Assembly (NCBI RefSeq): GCF_025452195.1 | Contig: NZ_CP104973.1 | Location: 3,641,001 to 3,705,000 of the forward strand | Reading direction: 5' to 3' | Length of the DNA: 64,000 nt | Origin: Phyllobacterium zundukense | GTDB taxonomy: Bacteria; Pseudomonadota; Alphaproteobacteria; Rhizobiales; Rhizobiaceae | Part shown: in pieces, positions 34,992 to 45,074 of the stretch | How positions within the stretch are numbered: position 1 is the stretch's first letter | How the letters are laid out: each line of letters begins with the position of its first letter | The notes under the pieces: model-generated | Database searches by the model: none | What the model saw: only the letters and a program-made list of their open reading frames with translations | What the model was told of the DNA's origin: nothing | Program-made: the position numbers and the translations under genes

Positions 34992-37310
34992 ATGGCAAAT
35001 GCGGACGCGTATCGCGCGCCGACGGGGAAGAATTATGCCAAAAGCCGGAACGATGCGCGGGGGCGCAACCGGCTTTCGGGTCACATAAAACTTCTCGCCG
35101 ATCCCGCCTATGGCAAGCTGCTTGCCGCCGAGCCCTATCTGCGCCGCGCGATTCCACCGCTCATCATCGTCTTCCTGCTCGCACTTGCTCTCGCGCGCTC
35201 CATGTCACTTCTCGGCTGGCGTGACGACACGGAGCGCACAGCCCGCGCAGCCTTGTCCATGGCAGCAACCCATGTGGCGAGCGTCATCGACAATCGCATG
35301 AATGGCGGCCAAAAACTGAGCGCGGGCGACCTGCAGAACATCATCGGGGAAATCCGCGCAAACGATCTGATCCCATCGGGCATGTGGTTCGCAATCGCGA
35401 ATGATGAAGCGAACATCGTCGTCTCATCTGATGGTGGTGATTATTGGCGCAACAAGAATCTCGAGCGCTTCGTCACCGAAGGGCAACCGCTTTTCCTCTT
35501 TGGAGACCGGGCCGGTGCAATGCCGGTAAAAGTTGAAGGCACACCTGCCCTCGCCGCTTTCAGCCGTTCGGGCAACGGCGCCTATTCAGTCTTTGTCATG
35601 CACCCTGTAGAGGCCGTCTTCGCCGACTGGCGTCGTGTCGTCTCGATCAACGTCACGATGTTCGCCGGCACGGCAACGATCATGCTTATCGTTCTCTATG
35701 CCTATTTCAGCCAGGCGGCTCGCGCGCAGGATGCCGATGAGCTTTACCAGCACACGCAAGCACGAGTGGACACGGCACTGGCGCGCGGCCGCTGCGGGCT
35801 GTGGGACTGGGACATGGCGCGCGGTCGCGTGTACTGGTCGCGCTCCATGTATGAGATGCTCGGCTACGAGGCCTACGACGCCATTCTTTCCCTCGGCGAT
35901 ATATCGTCGATTATCCATCCGGACGATGACAAGCTCTACAGTCTTGCGGCGCAGGTGGCAGCCGGCGAAACAAGCCAATTAGACCGCGTTTTCCGCATGC
36001 GCCATGCCGAAGGTCATTGGGTATGGATGCGGGTGCGTGCGCAGGTTGCAGATGCAAATGTCGGCGATCTGCATCTCGTCGGCGTCGCCGTCGATGTCAG
36101 CGAACAGCACCGTTTCGTTCAGGCGACAGCACAGGCCGATCAGCGCATCCGTGAGGCGATCGAAAGCATCTCGGAGACCTTCGTTCTATGGGATGCCGAC
36201 AACCGCCTGGTCATGTCGAACAGCAAATTCAACGAATACTCAGGGCTCGCCAATGAGTGCCTGCTGCCAGGTATCGGTCGCGAGGAACTCGAGCCACGTA
36301 TCCGCGCTGTCGCCCTGGAAAAGCGCATGGCCAATGAACACGGTCGCAACGGCGCGCTGACGTTCGAGCGGCAGCTGGCCGATGGCCGTTGGCTACAGGT
36401 CAATGAGCGGCGCACGCAGGATGGAGGCCTCGTGTCGGTGGGTACCGATATCACCCAGTTGAAAGTGCACGAAGAACGATTGGTCGACAGTGAGCGCCGC
36501 TTGATGGCGACAATTCATGACCTGAGCCTTGCGCGCAAATCCGAGATCGAACGTACGCTGGAGCTTACCGAACTCAACAGCAAATATGCGGTAGAGAAGG
36601 AACGCGCCGAGGCGGCCAACCGGGCGAAATCAGAATTTCTCGCCAACATGTCACATGAATTGCGCACGCCGCTCAATGCCATCATCGGCTTTTCGGAAAT
36701 CATGCATTCTGGAACGTTTGGCGCGCTCGGCTCCGACCGCTACGTGGAATATGTCCACGACATCCATACCAGCGGCAACTACCTTTTGAACGTCATCAAC
36801 GACATACTTGACATGTCGAAGATCGAGGCCGGGCATTTCTCGCTGGATCGCGAGGAGATCGATCTTTGCCCGCTGATCCGCGAGACCGTGCGCGTCGTGT
36901 CGCTGCAGGCACAGGAAAAGGACGTGAAGGTCGATACCAGGATCGCGGAAAGCGTTACACTCAATGCCGACCGCCGTGCGATAAAACAGATATTGATCAA
37001 TCTGTTGTCGAATGCAGTGAAGTTCACCGATACGGGCGGGCGTATCTCTGTTCGCGCGCGGAAAGTATCGGGTGCGCTTGTCTTCACTATCGAGGATACT
37101 GGCTGCGGTATTCCCAAAGAAGCGCTGAAGAAAATCGGGCAGCCCTTCGAACAGGTTGAAAATCAATTTACAAAATCCCATGCAGGTTCTGGATTGGGCC
37201 TCGCCATTTCTCGTTCGTTGACCCAGCTACATGGTGGAGCATTGAAGATACGCTCGACAGAAGGAGTTGGTACTATTGTCTCCGTACGGATACCGACAAA
37301 AACACTGTAA
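34992..37310 (+). CDS. pleC: PleC/PdhS-family PAS sensor histidine kinase
   Basis: 772 residues. Two membrane helices (about 54-72 and 217-239) bracket a periplasmic sensor domain; two PAS-like domains follow (about 260-490), then a coiled linker, HisKA with the phospho-histidine His555 in FLANMSHELRTPLNAIIGFS, and a HATPase domain with NLLSNAVKF, DTGCGIP and GSGLGLAISRSL. The dimerisation region (LGSDRYVEYVHDIHTSGNYL, INDILDMSKIEAG) is the form shared by PleC, DivJ and PdhS, which act on DivK in the cell-cycle circuit. Order next to glnE supports PleC. It could be another member of this kinase group. Confidence 0.8.
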   Translation: MANADAYRAPTGKNYAKSRNDARGRNRLSGHIKLLADPAYGKLLAAEPYLRRAIPPLIIVFLLALALARSMSLLGWRDDTERTARAALSMAATHVASVIDNRMNGGQKLSAGDLQNIIGEIRANDLIPSGMWFAIANDEANIVVSSDGGDYWRNKNLERFVTEGQPLFLFGDRAGAMPVKVEGTPALAAFSRSGNGAYSVFVMHPVEAVFADWRRVVSINVTMFAGTATIMLIVLYAYFSQAARAQDADELYQHTQARVDTALARGRCGLWDWDMARGRVYWSRSMYEMLGYEAYDAILSLGDISSIIHPDDDKLYSLAAQVAAGETSQLDRVFRMRHAEGHWVWMRVRAQVADANVGDLHLVGVAVDVSEQHRFVQATAQADQRIREAIESISETFVLWDADNRLVMSNSKFNEYSGLANECLLPGIGREELEPRIRAVALEKRMANEHGRNGALTFERQLADGRWLQVNERRTQDGGLVSVGTDITQLKVHEERLVDSERRLMATIHDLSLARKSEIERTLELTELNSKYAVEKERAEAANRAKSEFLANMSHELRTPLNAIIGFSEIMHSGTFGALGSDRYVEYVHDIHTSGNYLLNVINDILDMSKIEAGHFSLDREEIDLCPLIRETVRVVSLQAQEKDVKVDTRIAESVTLNADRRAIKQILINLLSNAVKFTDTGGRISVRARKVSGALVFTIEDTGCGIPKEALKKIGQPFEQVENQFTKSHAGSGLGLAISRSLTQLHGGALKIRSTEGVGTIVSVRIPTKTL

Positions 37311-37403
37311 TTTTAATACGAGCCTAAAATATTATTGAATTTTAACTATGAAATGACTAGTAAATACTGTATAGTTTTCCTTTATGTCTCGGGGAGAACT
37401 GTC

Positions 37404-38153
37404 ATGTTGAAGAAATTCTCATGCCTTCTGCTGTTGACTTGTGCTGCTGCCATACCACCGCCAGCCTCTTTGAAAGCACAGCAGGTTGCGCCAACGAATG
37501 TTACCGAAGGAACTTGTGACGTAGAGGTGCCCATCTCGGGCGATTGGGACGTGTGGTAGGAGATCACCGCTGTAAAAGGGAACGGTCTGTTTCCGACCCA
37601 TGTTCATGATGGTATCGAGTGCGTGACCACGATCAAGGGCACCGGATTCTGGTGGATAGCGGAAAAAGGCGGTACCACCACGAAAGTTCCGACAAACCAA
37701 ACTCTGTTGGTGCCCGATCTTACCGTCCATACAGGTGGAAACACGGATGGCGGCGAGATGCACTATCTCTCGACCCATGTCATGCGAGCCGGCGCGCCTT
37801 TCCGCGATATCTGCACCGCCTTGGGCGCTCCAACAAGTATGATCGTCAACGTCGCTGCATCAAATCCGTTCAAGGTGATATTTCGAAATCAGAAGGTGAC
37901 CGAACGCCCCTTCAAGGTGAAGCAGGACATCAAGACCCTGCCCTCGGGAGCCAGCGACACAGTTTTGAACGAAAACGGCCCATCCTACATTGCGGCGATT
38001 GAAGGTCCGTTGACGCTGAAGTCTAGCGGAGACACGCGGACGCTGCAGCCCGGCGAAGGCTTTCTGCTTGCCGCAGGTGTGACTGAAATGGTCGGCAACG
38101 CCGGCGAGGCTCCGGCGAGAATGGCTGTTCTGCAGATCACCGAGTTGGAGTAG
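37404..38153 (+). pseudogene. exported cupin-like protein gene interrupted by an amber codon
   Basis: ATG 37404 with GGGGAGAACTGTC upstream starts a signal peptide (MLKKFSCLLLLTCAAAIPPP). The frame runs to VPISGDWDVW and meets TAG at 37557-37559. It then continues in the same frame without another stop to 38153 (EITAVKGNGLFPTHVHDGIE and onward), about 249 codons in all. The part after the stop has cupin-like features (LFPTHVHDGIE; LQPGEGFLLAAGV). A TGG to TAG change beside the preceding Trp codon would explain it. A GTG at 37623 could give a short cytosolic fragment. Confidence 0.7.
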
Positions 38154-38193
38154 TAGCGTCGGCCACCATATGCCCGTCCGAATCTGCACTGAA

Positions 38194-41154
38194 CTATGAT
38201 TTTTGCACGCTCCTTAGCAGGCCATCGAACGTCTTTCGCACCGTTTGTGCGGTCTCCGCCAGCTGGCTTTCGACACGTGCCATATCGGGCAGGTCGCAGG
38301 CGCGGCATAACAATTCGGATAGACCGGGCGGAAAATCCTCGCGCTTCACGTCGCCGTTGAGGCACAGGCGAATGATCTGGGTGATGCCGGTATAGAGATG
38401 AGCCGCTTCGACGAGGTTGTCGGTCACGGCCGGATCTGCGAAGTTCGGTTTCAACTTCTCCAGGACCTCTGCCGTGGGTTGCGCATTCGCTGGCCCGTCA
38501 ACATTTCCCGTCAGCACGGCAAACTGGGCAATGAACTCGATATCGATGATACCGCCGGAAACGAGCTTCAAATCCCACGCATCGCTCGGCGGCTTCTCCG
38601 CCTCGATCATCGCGCGCATTTCCACGACATCCTTGGCGATCTTTGCCGGATCGCGTGGCATGACCAGTATCTCGCTGACATCCTCTTCAATTTCGGCAAA
38701 CAACGTCTCATCGCCGGCAACCGGCCGCGCGCGGGTCAACGCCATATGCTCCCAGGTCCAAGCGTCGTTTAGCTGGTACTTGCGAAAGGCGTCGATGTGT
38801 GTCGCAACCGGCCCCTTGTTGCCGGATGGGCGCAGGCGGAAGTCGACCTCGTAGAGCACGCCTTCCGACGTCGGCGCAGACAGTGCCGCAATCAGTCGCT
38901 GGGTCAGTCGCATGTAATATTGCGAGGGCGCGAGCCGCTTCTCCCCATCCGACTCCTCGGCGTTCTCATCATGGTCATAGAGCAGGATGAGATCGACATC
39001 GGACCCTGCCGTCAGTTCCCGGCTGCCGAGCTTCCCCATGCCGAGAATGGCAATGCGCCCGCCGCTGATCCTGCCATGTTTGCTGGCAAATTCGTCGATG
39101 ACGGCCTTAAGGGCCCGATCGATGACGAGATCGGCCAGATGCGAGAAGGCCTTGCCGGCCCGTCCGCCGCTGATCGCGCCGGTCAACAGCCGGATACCGA
39201 TGAGAAAGCGATGTTCGGCCGCAAAAATGCGCAGGCGATCAAGTATGTCTTCGTAAACTTTGCAGGGACCGAGAAAGCTCTCCAGCCGTTCGGCCAAGTA
39301 GGCGCGTGTCGGCACATCGGCGAAGATCGCGGGATCGAGCATGCCGTCGAAAATATGTGGCTTGCGGGTTATGATGTCGGCGAGCCGCGGCGCAGCGCCC
39401 ATTATCAGCACCAACAGGTCAAGCAGGCGCGGATTGGATTGCAACAGGCTGAACAACTGGATGCCCGCCGGCAGGCCCTTGATCATACCGTCGAAACGCA
39501 TCAGGGCCTCGTCGGCGCGGCTGGTCGCGCCGAAGGCCTTCAGCAGCACCGGCGTCAACTCGGTCAGGCGCTCGCGTGCCTCCGCCGATTGCGTCGCGCG
39601 ATAGCGGCCAAAATGCCATGTGCGGATGACGCGGCAGATATCGCTTGGCCGCTCGAAGCCAAATTTCTCCAGCGTTTTCAACGTATCGGGATCATCGACG
39701 TCACCGGTGAAAACGAGGTTGCCCGCCTCGGCCGTCAGGTCCTGTGCCTGTTCGAACAGGGCGGCGTAATGGGTTTCGACTGTCTTCAGGGCTGTTCGAA
39801 AATCTTCTGCAAAGGTCACGCCATCCTTGTAACCCATCATGAGGGCCACCCGTAGAAAGTTCTCGTCGTCCTCCGGCAGCATGTGTGTTTGTTCATCCGT
39901 AATCATCTGGATACGGTGCTCGACATCACGGAGGAAGCTATATTTCTGTGCCAGCGTGTCGCGTGCCTCCTCGCTGATCCAGCCAAGACCATGCAGCGCA
40001 CCCAACATATCGACAGTGCGCGAACCGCGCAGTTGCGGAAAGCGGCCTCCGGCGATCAATTGCTGGGTCTGAACGAAGAACTCGATCTCGCGGATGCCGC
40101 CGCGCCCGAGCTTCACATTGTGACCGCGCACGGCGATCTCGCCGTGACCCTTGTGCGCATGGATCTGCCGCTTGATCGAATGGACGTCGGCAATCGCTGC
40201 ATAGTCGAGATATTTGCGCCAGACGTACGGCGCAAGCTCTGCCACGAATCGCTTTCCCGCCTCAATGTCTCCGGCTACCGGCCGGGCCTTTATCATGGCA
40301 GCGCGTTCCCAGTTCTGCCCGCGGCCTTCATAATAGTTGAGCGCGGCAACAACCGGGATGGCGAGCGGTGTTGAACCCGGATCGGGCCGCAGCCGCAGAT
40401 CGGTGCGAAAGACATAGCCGTCGGCGGTGCGGTCCTGCATGATGCGCACCAGACGGCGCGCCAGGCGGGAAAACGTCTCGACGCATTCGTAGGGATCGGT
40501 AATCGCCGGGCTCTGTTCATCGATGAAGACGATCAAGTCGATATCCGAGGAATAATTCAGCTCGAAAGCGCCAAATTTCCCCATCGCCAGAATGATCCAG
40601 CCGGAGTCGTTGTCCGGATGCTTTAGATCAGGAAGTTTGAGCTTGCCCGCATCATGCGCATCGCGCAGCAGAAACCGCACGGCGGCGTCAAGACATTCTT
40701 CGGCCAGCCGCGATAACCAGAATGTCGACTCGGACGTCGTAAACTGACCGGACAGGTCGCCCAATGCGATGAGCAAATGGCCCTTGAGCTTTGCTTGTCG
40801 AAGCGCGGTCATCAGGCCGGCTTCAGTGACATCGTCGCCCTCGCTCGTTGCCGCAATTTCCAGCATCAGCGCTTCAAGGCGTTTGGTCAGAGACATTTCG
40901 AAAAGTGGTTCGATAATTTGCGGGCGACGCAACAGAATGGCGCGCAGATAGGGGGAGAGGTCGAGGATTGCTGCAACAAAGGCAGCAGCAGGCTTGTTGG
41001 ATGTCAATGTACCGACGCCGGCACATTCCTTTTCGGCCGCGCGCGCGAGAAGGTCATGGAGCAAAGCTTCGGCATTCTGCTTGTCTAATGGTTCCAGTTC
41101 ACGCAAGACCTGCGCAAAGAAAGGTGCGTCAGCGCCTCGCGCTCCGGAAGTCAT
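38194..41154 (-). CDS. glnE: bifunctional glutamine synthetase adenylyltransferase/deadenylase
   Basis: 986 residues with the two-domain layout of GlnE. The N-terminal adenylyl-removase nucleotidyltransferase site is in NYSSDIDLIVFIDEQ, the C-terminal adenylyltransferase site is in ILGMGKLGSRELTAGSDVDL, and each is followed by RLRPSG- or LRLRPDPG-type motifs and a helical domain. It switches glutamine synthetase off and on in response to PII and glutamine. The ATG overlaps the upstream kinase stop by 4 bp (ATGA), so the kinase, regulator and glnE form one operon. Confidence 0.95.
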   Translation of the reverse strand: MTSGARGADAPFFAQVLRELEPLDKQNAEALLHDLLARAAEKECAGVGTLTSNKPAAAFVAAILDLSPYLRAILLRRPQIIEPLFEMSLTKRLEALMLEIAATSEGDDVTEAGLMTALRQAKLKGHLLIALGDLSGQFTTSESTFWLSRLAEECLDAAVRFLLRDAHDAGKLKLPDLKHPDNDSGWIILAMGKFGAFELNYSSDIDLIVFIDEQSPAITDPYECVETFSRLARRLVRIMQDRTADGYVFRTDLRLRPDPGSTPLAIPVVAALNYYEGRGQNWERAAMIKARPVAGDIEAGKRFVAELAPYVWRKYLDYAAIADVHSIKRQIHAHKGHGEIAVRGHNVKLGRGGIREIEFFVQTQQLIAGGRFPQLRGSRTVDMLGALHGLGWISEEARDTLAQKYSFLRDVEHRIQMITDEQTHMLPEDDENFLRVALMMGYKDGVTFAEDFRTALKTVETHYAALFEQAQDLTAEAGNLVFTGDVDDPDTLKTLEKFGFERPSDICRVIRTWHFGRYRATQSAEARERLTELTPVLLKAFGATSRADEALMRFDGMIKGLPAGIQLFSLLQSNPRLLDLLVLIMGAAPRLADIITRKPHIFDGMLDPAIFADVPTRAYLAERLESFLGPCKVYEDILDRLRIFAAEHRFLIGIRLLTGAISGGRAGKAFSHLADLVIDRALKAVIDEFASKHGRISGGRIAILGMGKLGSRELTAGSDVDLILLYDHDENAEESDGEKRLAPSQYYMRLTQRLIAALSAPTSEGVLYEVDFRLRPSGNKGPVATHIDAFRKYQLNDAWTWEHMALTRARPVAGDETLFAEIEEDVSEILVMPRDPAKIAKDVVEMRAMIEAEKPPSDAWDLKLVSGGIIDIEFIAQFAVLTGNVDGPANAQPTAEVLEKLKPNFADPAVTDNLVEAAHLYTGITQIIRLCLNGDVKREDFPPGLSELLCRACDLPDMARVESQLAETAQTVRKTFDGLLRSVQKS

Positions 41155-42551
41155 GCATTCTCCTCTCCCACCGGAAAAACGAGGACGGCCCGCAGCCCCG
41201 GCGCATTGTCAGTCAACTCCAATGAACCACCGTGCAATTTCATGACGGCCTTGGCAAGACTGAGACCCAGCCCGGATCCCGGTTGCGAGCGGCTTTCCTC
41301 CAGACGCACAAAGCGTTCTGTGGCCCGAGCCACCTGATCAACAGGGATTCCTGGACCATTGTCGGCAACGATGACCTTGAGCTTGTCGTCGTGCTTTTCC
41401 ACCGACAGCGTTACTTCAACCGGATTATCGCTGACGCTCGCATATTTTATGGCGTTGTCGACGAGATTGGAAATGGTCTGGCCGATCAGCTCGCGGTTCG
41501 CATTGACAGGCGTTTCGTCGATTGGTCCGAGTGCAAACTTGACGCCCGCCTCCTCGGCCGACGGCTCGTATAACTCGAAAACGTCTTCGACAATTGTCGA
41601 TAGCGCAATCGGCTCCATCGTCTCGGTCGAATAGCCAGATTCGAGGCGCGAGATCATCAGAATTGCATTGAAGGTACGGATCAGCTGATCGGAATCGCTG
41701 ATCATGCCTTCCATAGCGGCACGATAAGCCTTCGTCGTCTTGGCGCCTGAAAGCGCCGATTCAGCGCGATTGTGCATACGCGTCAGCGGCGTCTTCAGAT
41801 CGTGAGCGATGTTGTCGGAAACGTGCCTGACGCCTTCGTTCAATTCCTGAATGCGCGCTAGCATCCCGTTGAGATTTTCCGACAAGCGGTCGAACTCATC
41901 TCCGGATCCGCTCACGGGAAGCCGTCCCGCCAGATCGCCGCCCATGATGCGCTGCGAAGCGACCGATACCTCGTCAATACGCTGTAGCGCCCGCCGCCCG
42001 ACGAAGAACCATATCAGAAATGCACCGACACCCATGATGCCGAGAGCGGCCATGAGCGCGCGGCGCACGACGAGCCGGACCTGTTCCGGTTCGCCCAGAT
42101 CGCGGCCCACCATGACCCTGATGCCATTCGGCATGACGATCACCCGGGCAATGGCGGTGTGGACCTGCGGATCGCTACTCTCATTGTAGCGTTCATAGGT
42201 AATGGGGCGCTCTATCCAGCCCTCTGTCTGCAGAACGCCGACCTCGATGCTCTGGACATTGCCGGCGACTATGCGCCCTGCGGGGTCCGTTACGAGATAG
42301 AGGTAAGCGCCCGGCTGACGTCCGCGGCGATCGATTGTTCGCACGAGGCCGACAATACCGCCCCGTTGGTAGACCTGACCGATACTCTCGATTTCTTCGT
42401 TGATGGCCGTCTCGGTCTGCGTCGTCAAAAGCTTGACGGAAGAACTGGTGATATAGAACACCAGCACCAGCGCACAGATCGTGAATAGTATGAGATACAG
42501 CGCTGACAGCCGCACGGCTGTCATTTTCATCATGGCACGAAAACGGCTCAT
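41151..42551 (-). CDS. HAMP-type sensor histidine kinase
   Basis: 466 residues from ATG 42551, which overlaps the regulator stop by 4 bp. Two membrane helices (near 14-34 and 170-190) flank a periplasmic domain, followed by HAMP (ASQRIMGGDLAGRLPV), HisKA with the phospho-histidine in NIAHDLKTPLTRMHNRAE, and HATPase with NLVDNAIKY, DNGPGIP and GSGLGLSLAKAVM. It pairs with the OmpR-type regulator encoded just upstream. The pair next to degP suggests an envelope-related signal (inference). Confidence 0.92.
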   Translation of the reverse strand: MSRFRAMMKMTAVRLSALYLILFTICALVLVFYITSSSVKLLTTQTETAINEEIESIGQVYQRGGIVGLVRTIDRRGRQPGAYLYLVTDPAGRIVAGNVQSIEVGVLQTEGWIERPITYERYNESSDPQVHTAIARVIVMPNGIRVMVGRDLGEPEQVRLVVRRALMAALGIMGVGAFLIWFFVGRRALQRIDEVSVASQRIMGGDLAGRLPVSGSGDEFDRLSENLNGMLARIQELNEGVRHVSDNIAHDLKTPLTRMHNRAESALSGAKTTKAYRAAMEGMISDSDQLIRTFNAILMISRLESGYSTETMEPIALSTIVEDVFELYEPSAEEAGVKFALGPIDETPVNANRELIGQTISNLVDNAIKYASVSDNPVEVTLSVEKHDDKLKVIVADNGPGIPVDQVARATERFVRLEESRSQPGSGLGLSLAKAVMKLHGGSLELTDNAPGLRAVLVFPVGEENA

Positions 42552-43237
42552 GCATTGGTTCCGGCAGTCGCCTTCAGCATATAGCCGGCTCCACGTACCG
42601 TGTGCAGAAGGGGCGTCTCGAAGCCCTTTTCGATCTTGCCGCGCAAGCGCGAGACATGCACATCGATGACGTTGGTCTGTGGATCGAAATGATAATCCCA
42701 AACATGCTCCAGCAGCATAGTTCGCGTGACGACCTGTCCGGAATGGCGCATCAGATATTCGAGCAGACGGAATTCCCGCGGCTGGAGGATGATGACCTGA
42801 CCTGCCCGTTTGGCGGTATGCGACAGGCGGTCGAGTTCGAGATCGCCGACGCGATAGACAGTTTCCGCCTCTTTCGGGCTCGATCGCCTTTGCAGGACTT
42901 CGATGCGGGCCAACAGCTCCGAAAAGGCGTAAGGCTTGGTAAGGTAATCGTCGCCGCCCGCCCTGAGGCCGGTGACACGATCATCGACCTGACCGAGAGC
43001 AGAGAGGATCAGCGCCGGCGTATCATTGCCTTGGGCACGCAGAGCCGCGACCACGGATAGGCCGTCGCGGCGCGGCAGCATGCGGTCGACGACCAGGGCA
43101 TCGTAAGTTCCCTGCTCCGCCAGTGTATAGCCGGTTTCGCCATCGCCAGCGATATCCGCCGAATGCCCCGCCTCGGCGAAGGCCTTCTCCAGATAACGGG
43201 CCGCTTCGCGGTCATCTTCGATCACAAGAATCTTCAT
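42548..43237 (-). CDS. OmpR/PhoB-family response regulator
   Basis: 229 residues. The receiver domain starts MKILVIEDDREAARYLEKAF, with the phospho-acceptor Asp in TYDALVVDRMLPRRDGL and the switch lysine in DYLTKPYAFSELLAR. The C-terminal winged helix has ILQPREFRLLEYLMRHSGQV, DVHVSRLRGKIEKG and HTVRGAGYML. It is the first gene of the regulator-kinase-glnE run. It may also act on the upstream degP gene on the same strand; a terminator separates them. Confidence 0.93.
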   Translation of the reverse strand: MKILVIEDDREAARYLEKAFAEAGHSADIAGDGETGYTLAEQGTYDALVVDRMLPRRDGLSVVAALRAQGNDTPALILSALGQVDDRVTGLRAGGDDYLTKPYAFSELLARIEVLQRRSSPKEAETVYRVGDLELDRLSHTAKRAGQVIILQPREFRLLEYLMRHSGQVVTRTMLLEHVWDYHFDPQTNVIDVHVSRLRGKIEKGFETPLLHTVRGAGYMLKATAGTNA

Positions 43238-43300
43238 GGCAGTACATTAAGCCGGTTTTGGTGAATGAGTGAAGTATCGCACATCGCTGAAAGAAAAAGC

Positions 43301-43332
43301 GGGCGGCAGAGTTATCGAAGGATCTGCCGCCC
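43301..43332 (-). terminator. intrinsic terminator of degP
   Basis: GGGCGGCAGA and TCTGCCGCCC form a perfect 10-bp stem with a 12-base loop. Read on the minus strand it is followed by GCTTTTTCTTTC. It ends the degP transcript 65 bp after the stop and insulates the response-regulator operon. Confidence 0.85.
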
Positions 43333-43396
43333 TGTTGTGCTTTGGCGCTGACGGGGTGGGGGATGCAGCGCCGCCGCAACCCTTATCTCGTGTGGA

Positions 43397-44938
43397 TCAA
43401 CCCTGGTTGATAGGCAGAGCCACAAACCGCGACTGGTCGTTGGTCTGCACCTGGAGAAGAACGGCCTTACGCCCGGTCTTCGATGCATCTGCAATCGCAG
43501 TTTCAATTTCCGCACCGGTCTTCACCGGCTTGTTGTTGACCGAGACAATGATATCACCCGTCGTGATACCCTTGTCGGCAGCATCGCCCTGGCGGTCGAT
43601 ATCCGTCACCACAACGCCCTTGCCATCATCGGATGGCATGACAGTCAGGCCATAATCGTCGAGAGCCGAAGGCTTCGGCTGTTCTTCCTGCTGCGGCGCA
43701 GCGTTGGCCTGCTGATCGTCCTGCGGGTATGGCTTGATCGCGACGTTGATCGACTTGGCCTCGCCCTTGCGCCAGATAGTGAGCTCGGCATCCTTGCCGG
43801 CGGCGATTGCCGCGATCTTCTTTGCGAGATCACGCGGATCGGCGACCTTGTCACCATTGACTGCGGTGATCACGTCGCCAGCGGTGACACCGGCTTTGGC
43901 TGCAGGACCATCGGCCTGCGGCTCGGCAACAAGGGCACCTTTTTCTTCAGAAAGGCCAAGAGATTCAGCGATTTCCTTGCTGACGGGCTGTATCTGGACA
44001 CCGATCCAACCACGCGAAACCGAGCCGGTCTTGATCAGCTGATCGACAACATTCTTGGCGGTCGTCGCCGGGATGGCAAACGCAATACCAACACTGCCCC
44101 CCGAAGGCGAGAAGATCGCCGTATTGATGCCGACAACTTCACCATTCAAATTGAAAGCCGGGCCGCCGGAATTGCCGCGGTTGACGGCAGCGTCGATCTG
44201 CAGGAAGTCGTCATAAGGACCTGCGCCGATATCGCGGCCGCGGGCCGAGACGATACCAGCCGTCACAGTGCCGCCAAGGCCGAATGGATTACCAACAGCA
44301 ACGACCCACTGTCCGACGCGGATCTGGTTGTCGTCACCGAAGGTTACATAGGTGAATTTGCGCTTGTCATCGACTTTGAGAACGGCAAGATCGGTACGCT
44401 TGTCCTTGCCAATCAGCTTGGCATCGAGCTCGGTGCCGTCATTGAGGACGACAGTATATGCCGAGCCATCTTCAACCACGTGATTGTTGGTGACGAGATA
44501 GCCGTCTTCAGAGATGAAGAAACCAGAACCCTGTGCGGTCGGGCGAATGCGGTCCGGGCGGTTTTGCTCGCGCTGCGACTTACGCTGTTCCATGCCGCGT
44601 TTGCCCTGCTGGCCCTGTTGGCCCTGGCCAAACTCAAAGAAGAAACGCTTCATGGGATTGTCGTCGGGAAGCTGGTCCATCCCGGGAAAGCCCGTGCCGT
44701 CATCAGCTGTGTCATGGATGGCGCTCTTGACACGAACGCTGACGACGGCGGGGCTGACCTTTTCGACAACATCAGCGAAGCCGGGCTGCTGGGGAGCATC
44801 TACACGTACAGCCTCAGCCTGCGCAGGGACAATGGCGCTAAGCGGTCCGGTCGCCAAAAGGCCCCCGACGAGAGCTGAGGACAACAGGGCCGCGGCAATG
44901 CCGGTGCGGTAAACAGAGGACTTACGAATGTTCGGCAT
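43397..44938 (-). CDS. degP: Do-family periplasmic serine protease (DegP/DegQ type)
   Basis: 513 residues with AAGGAGATACATTC before ATG 44938. A signal peptide (residues 1-42) leads to a trypsin-like domain with the triad in VTNNHVVEDG (His), KRTDLAVLKV (Asp) and RGNSGGPAFNLNG (Ser). Two PDZ domains follow (LGLSEEKGALVAEPQADGPA; VVVTDIDRQGDAADKGITTG). A Gln/Arg-rich loop (GQGQQGQQGKRGMEQRKSQR) lies between strand regions in the N-terminal part. It degrades or refolds misfolded envelope proteins. In several rhizobia degP lies next to cycHJKL; here an accessory block separates them. Confidence 0.93.
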   Translation of the reverse strand: MPNIRKSSVYRTGIAAALLSSALVGGLLATGPLSAIVPAQAEAVRVDAPQQPGFADVVEKVSPAVVSVRVKSAIHDTADDGTGFPGMDQLPDDNPMKRFFFEFGQGQQGQQGKRGMEQRKSQREQNRPDRIRPTAQGSGFFISEDGYLVTNNHVVEDGSAYTVVLNDGTELDAKLIGKDKRTDLAVLKVDDKRKFTYVTFGDDNQIRVGQWVVAVGNPFGLGGTVTAGIVSARGRDIGAGPYDDFLQIDAAVNRGNSGGPAFNLNGEVVGINTAIFSPSGGSVGIAFAIPATTAKNVVDQLIKTGSVSRGWIGVQIQPVSKEIAESLGLSEEKGALVAEPQADGPAAKAGVTAGDVITAVNGDKVADPRDLAKKIAAIAAGKDAELTIWRKGEAKSINVAIKPYPQDDQQANAAPQQEEQPKPSALDDYGLTVMPSDDGKGVVVTDIDRQGDAADKGITTGDIIVSVNNKPVKTGAEIETAIADASKTGRKAVLLQVQTNDQSRFVALPINQG

Positions 44939-45074
44939 GAATGTATCTCCTTGGACATCTGATCGACTTTGATCGTCTTGTAATTCCAGTGATACAGATA
45001 GGAAGGTTACGTCGCTATTTCCGCATTATGACAAATTTGTAAGGTTCTGCGGAAGCTGGGACAGCGTCGCTCGA

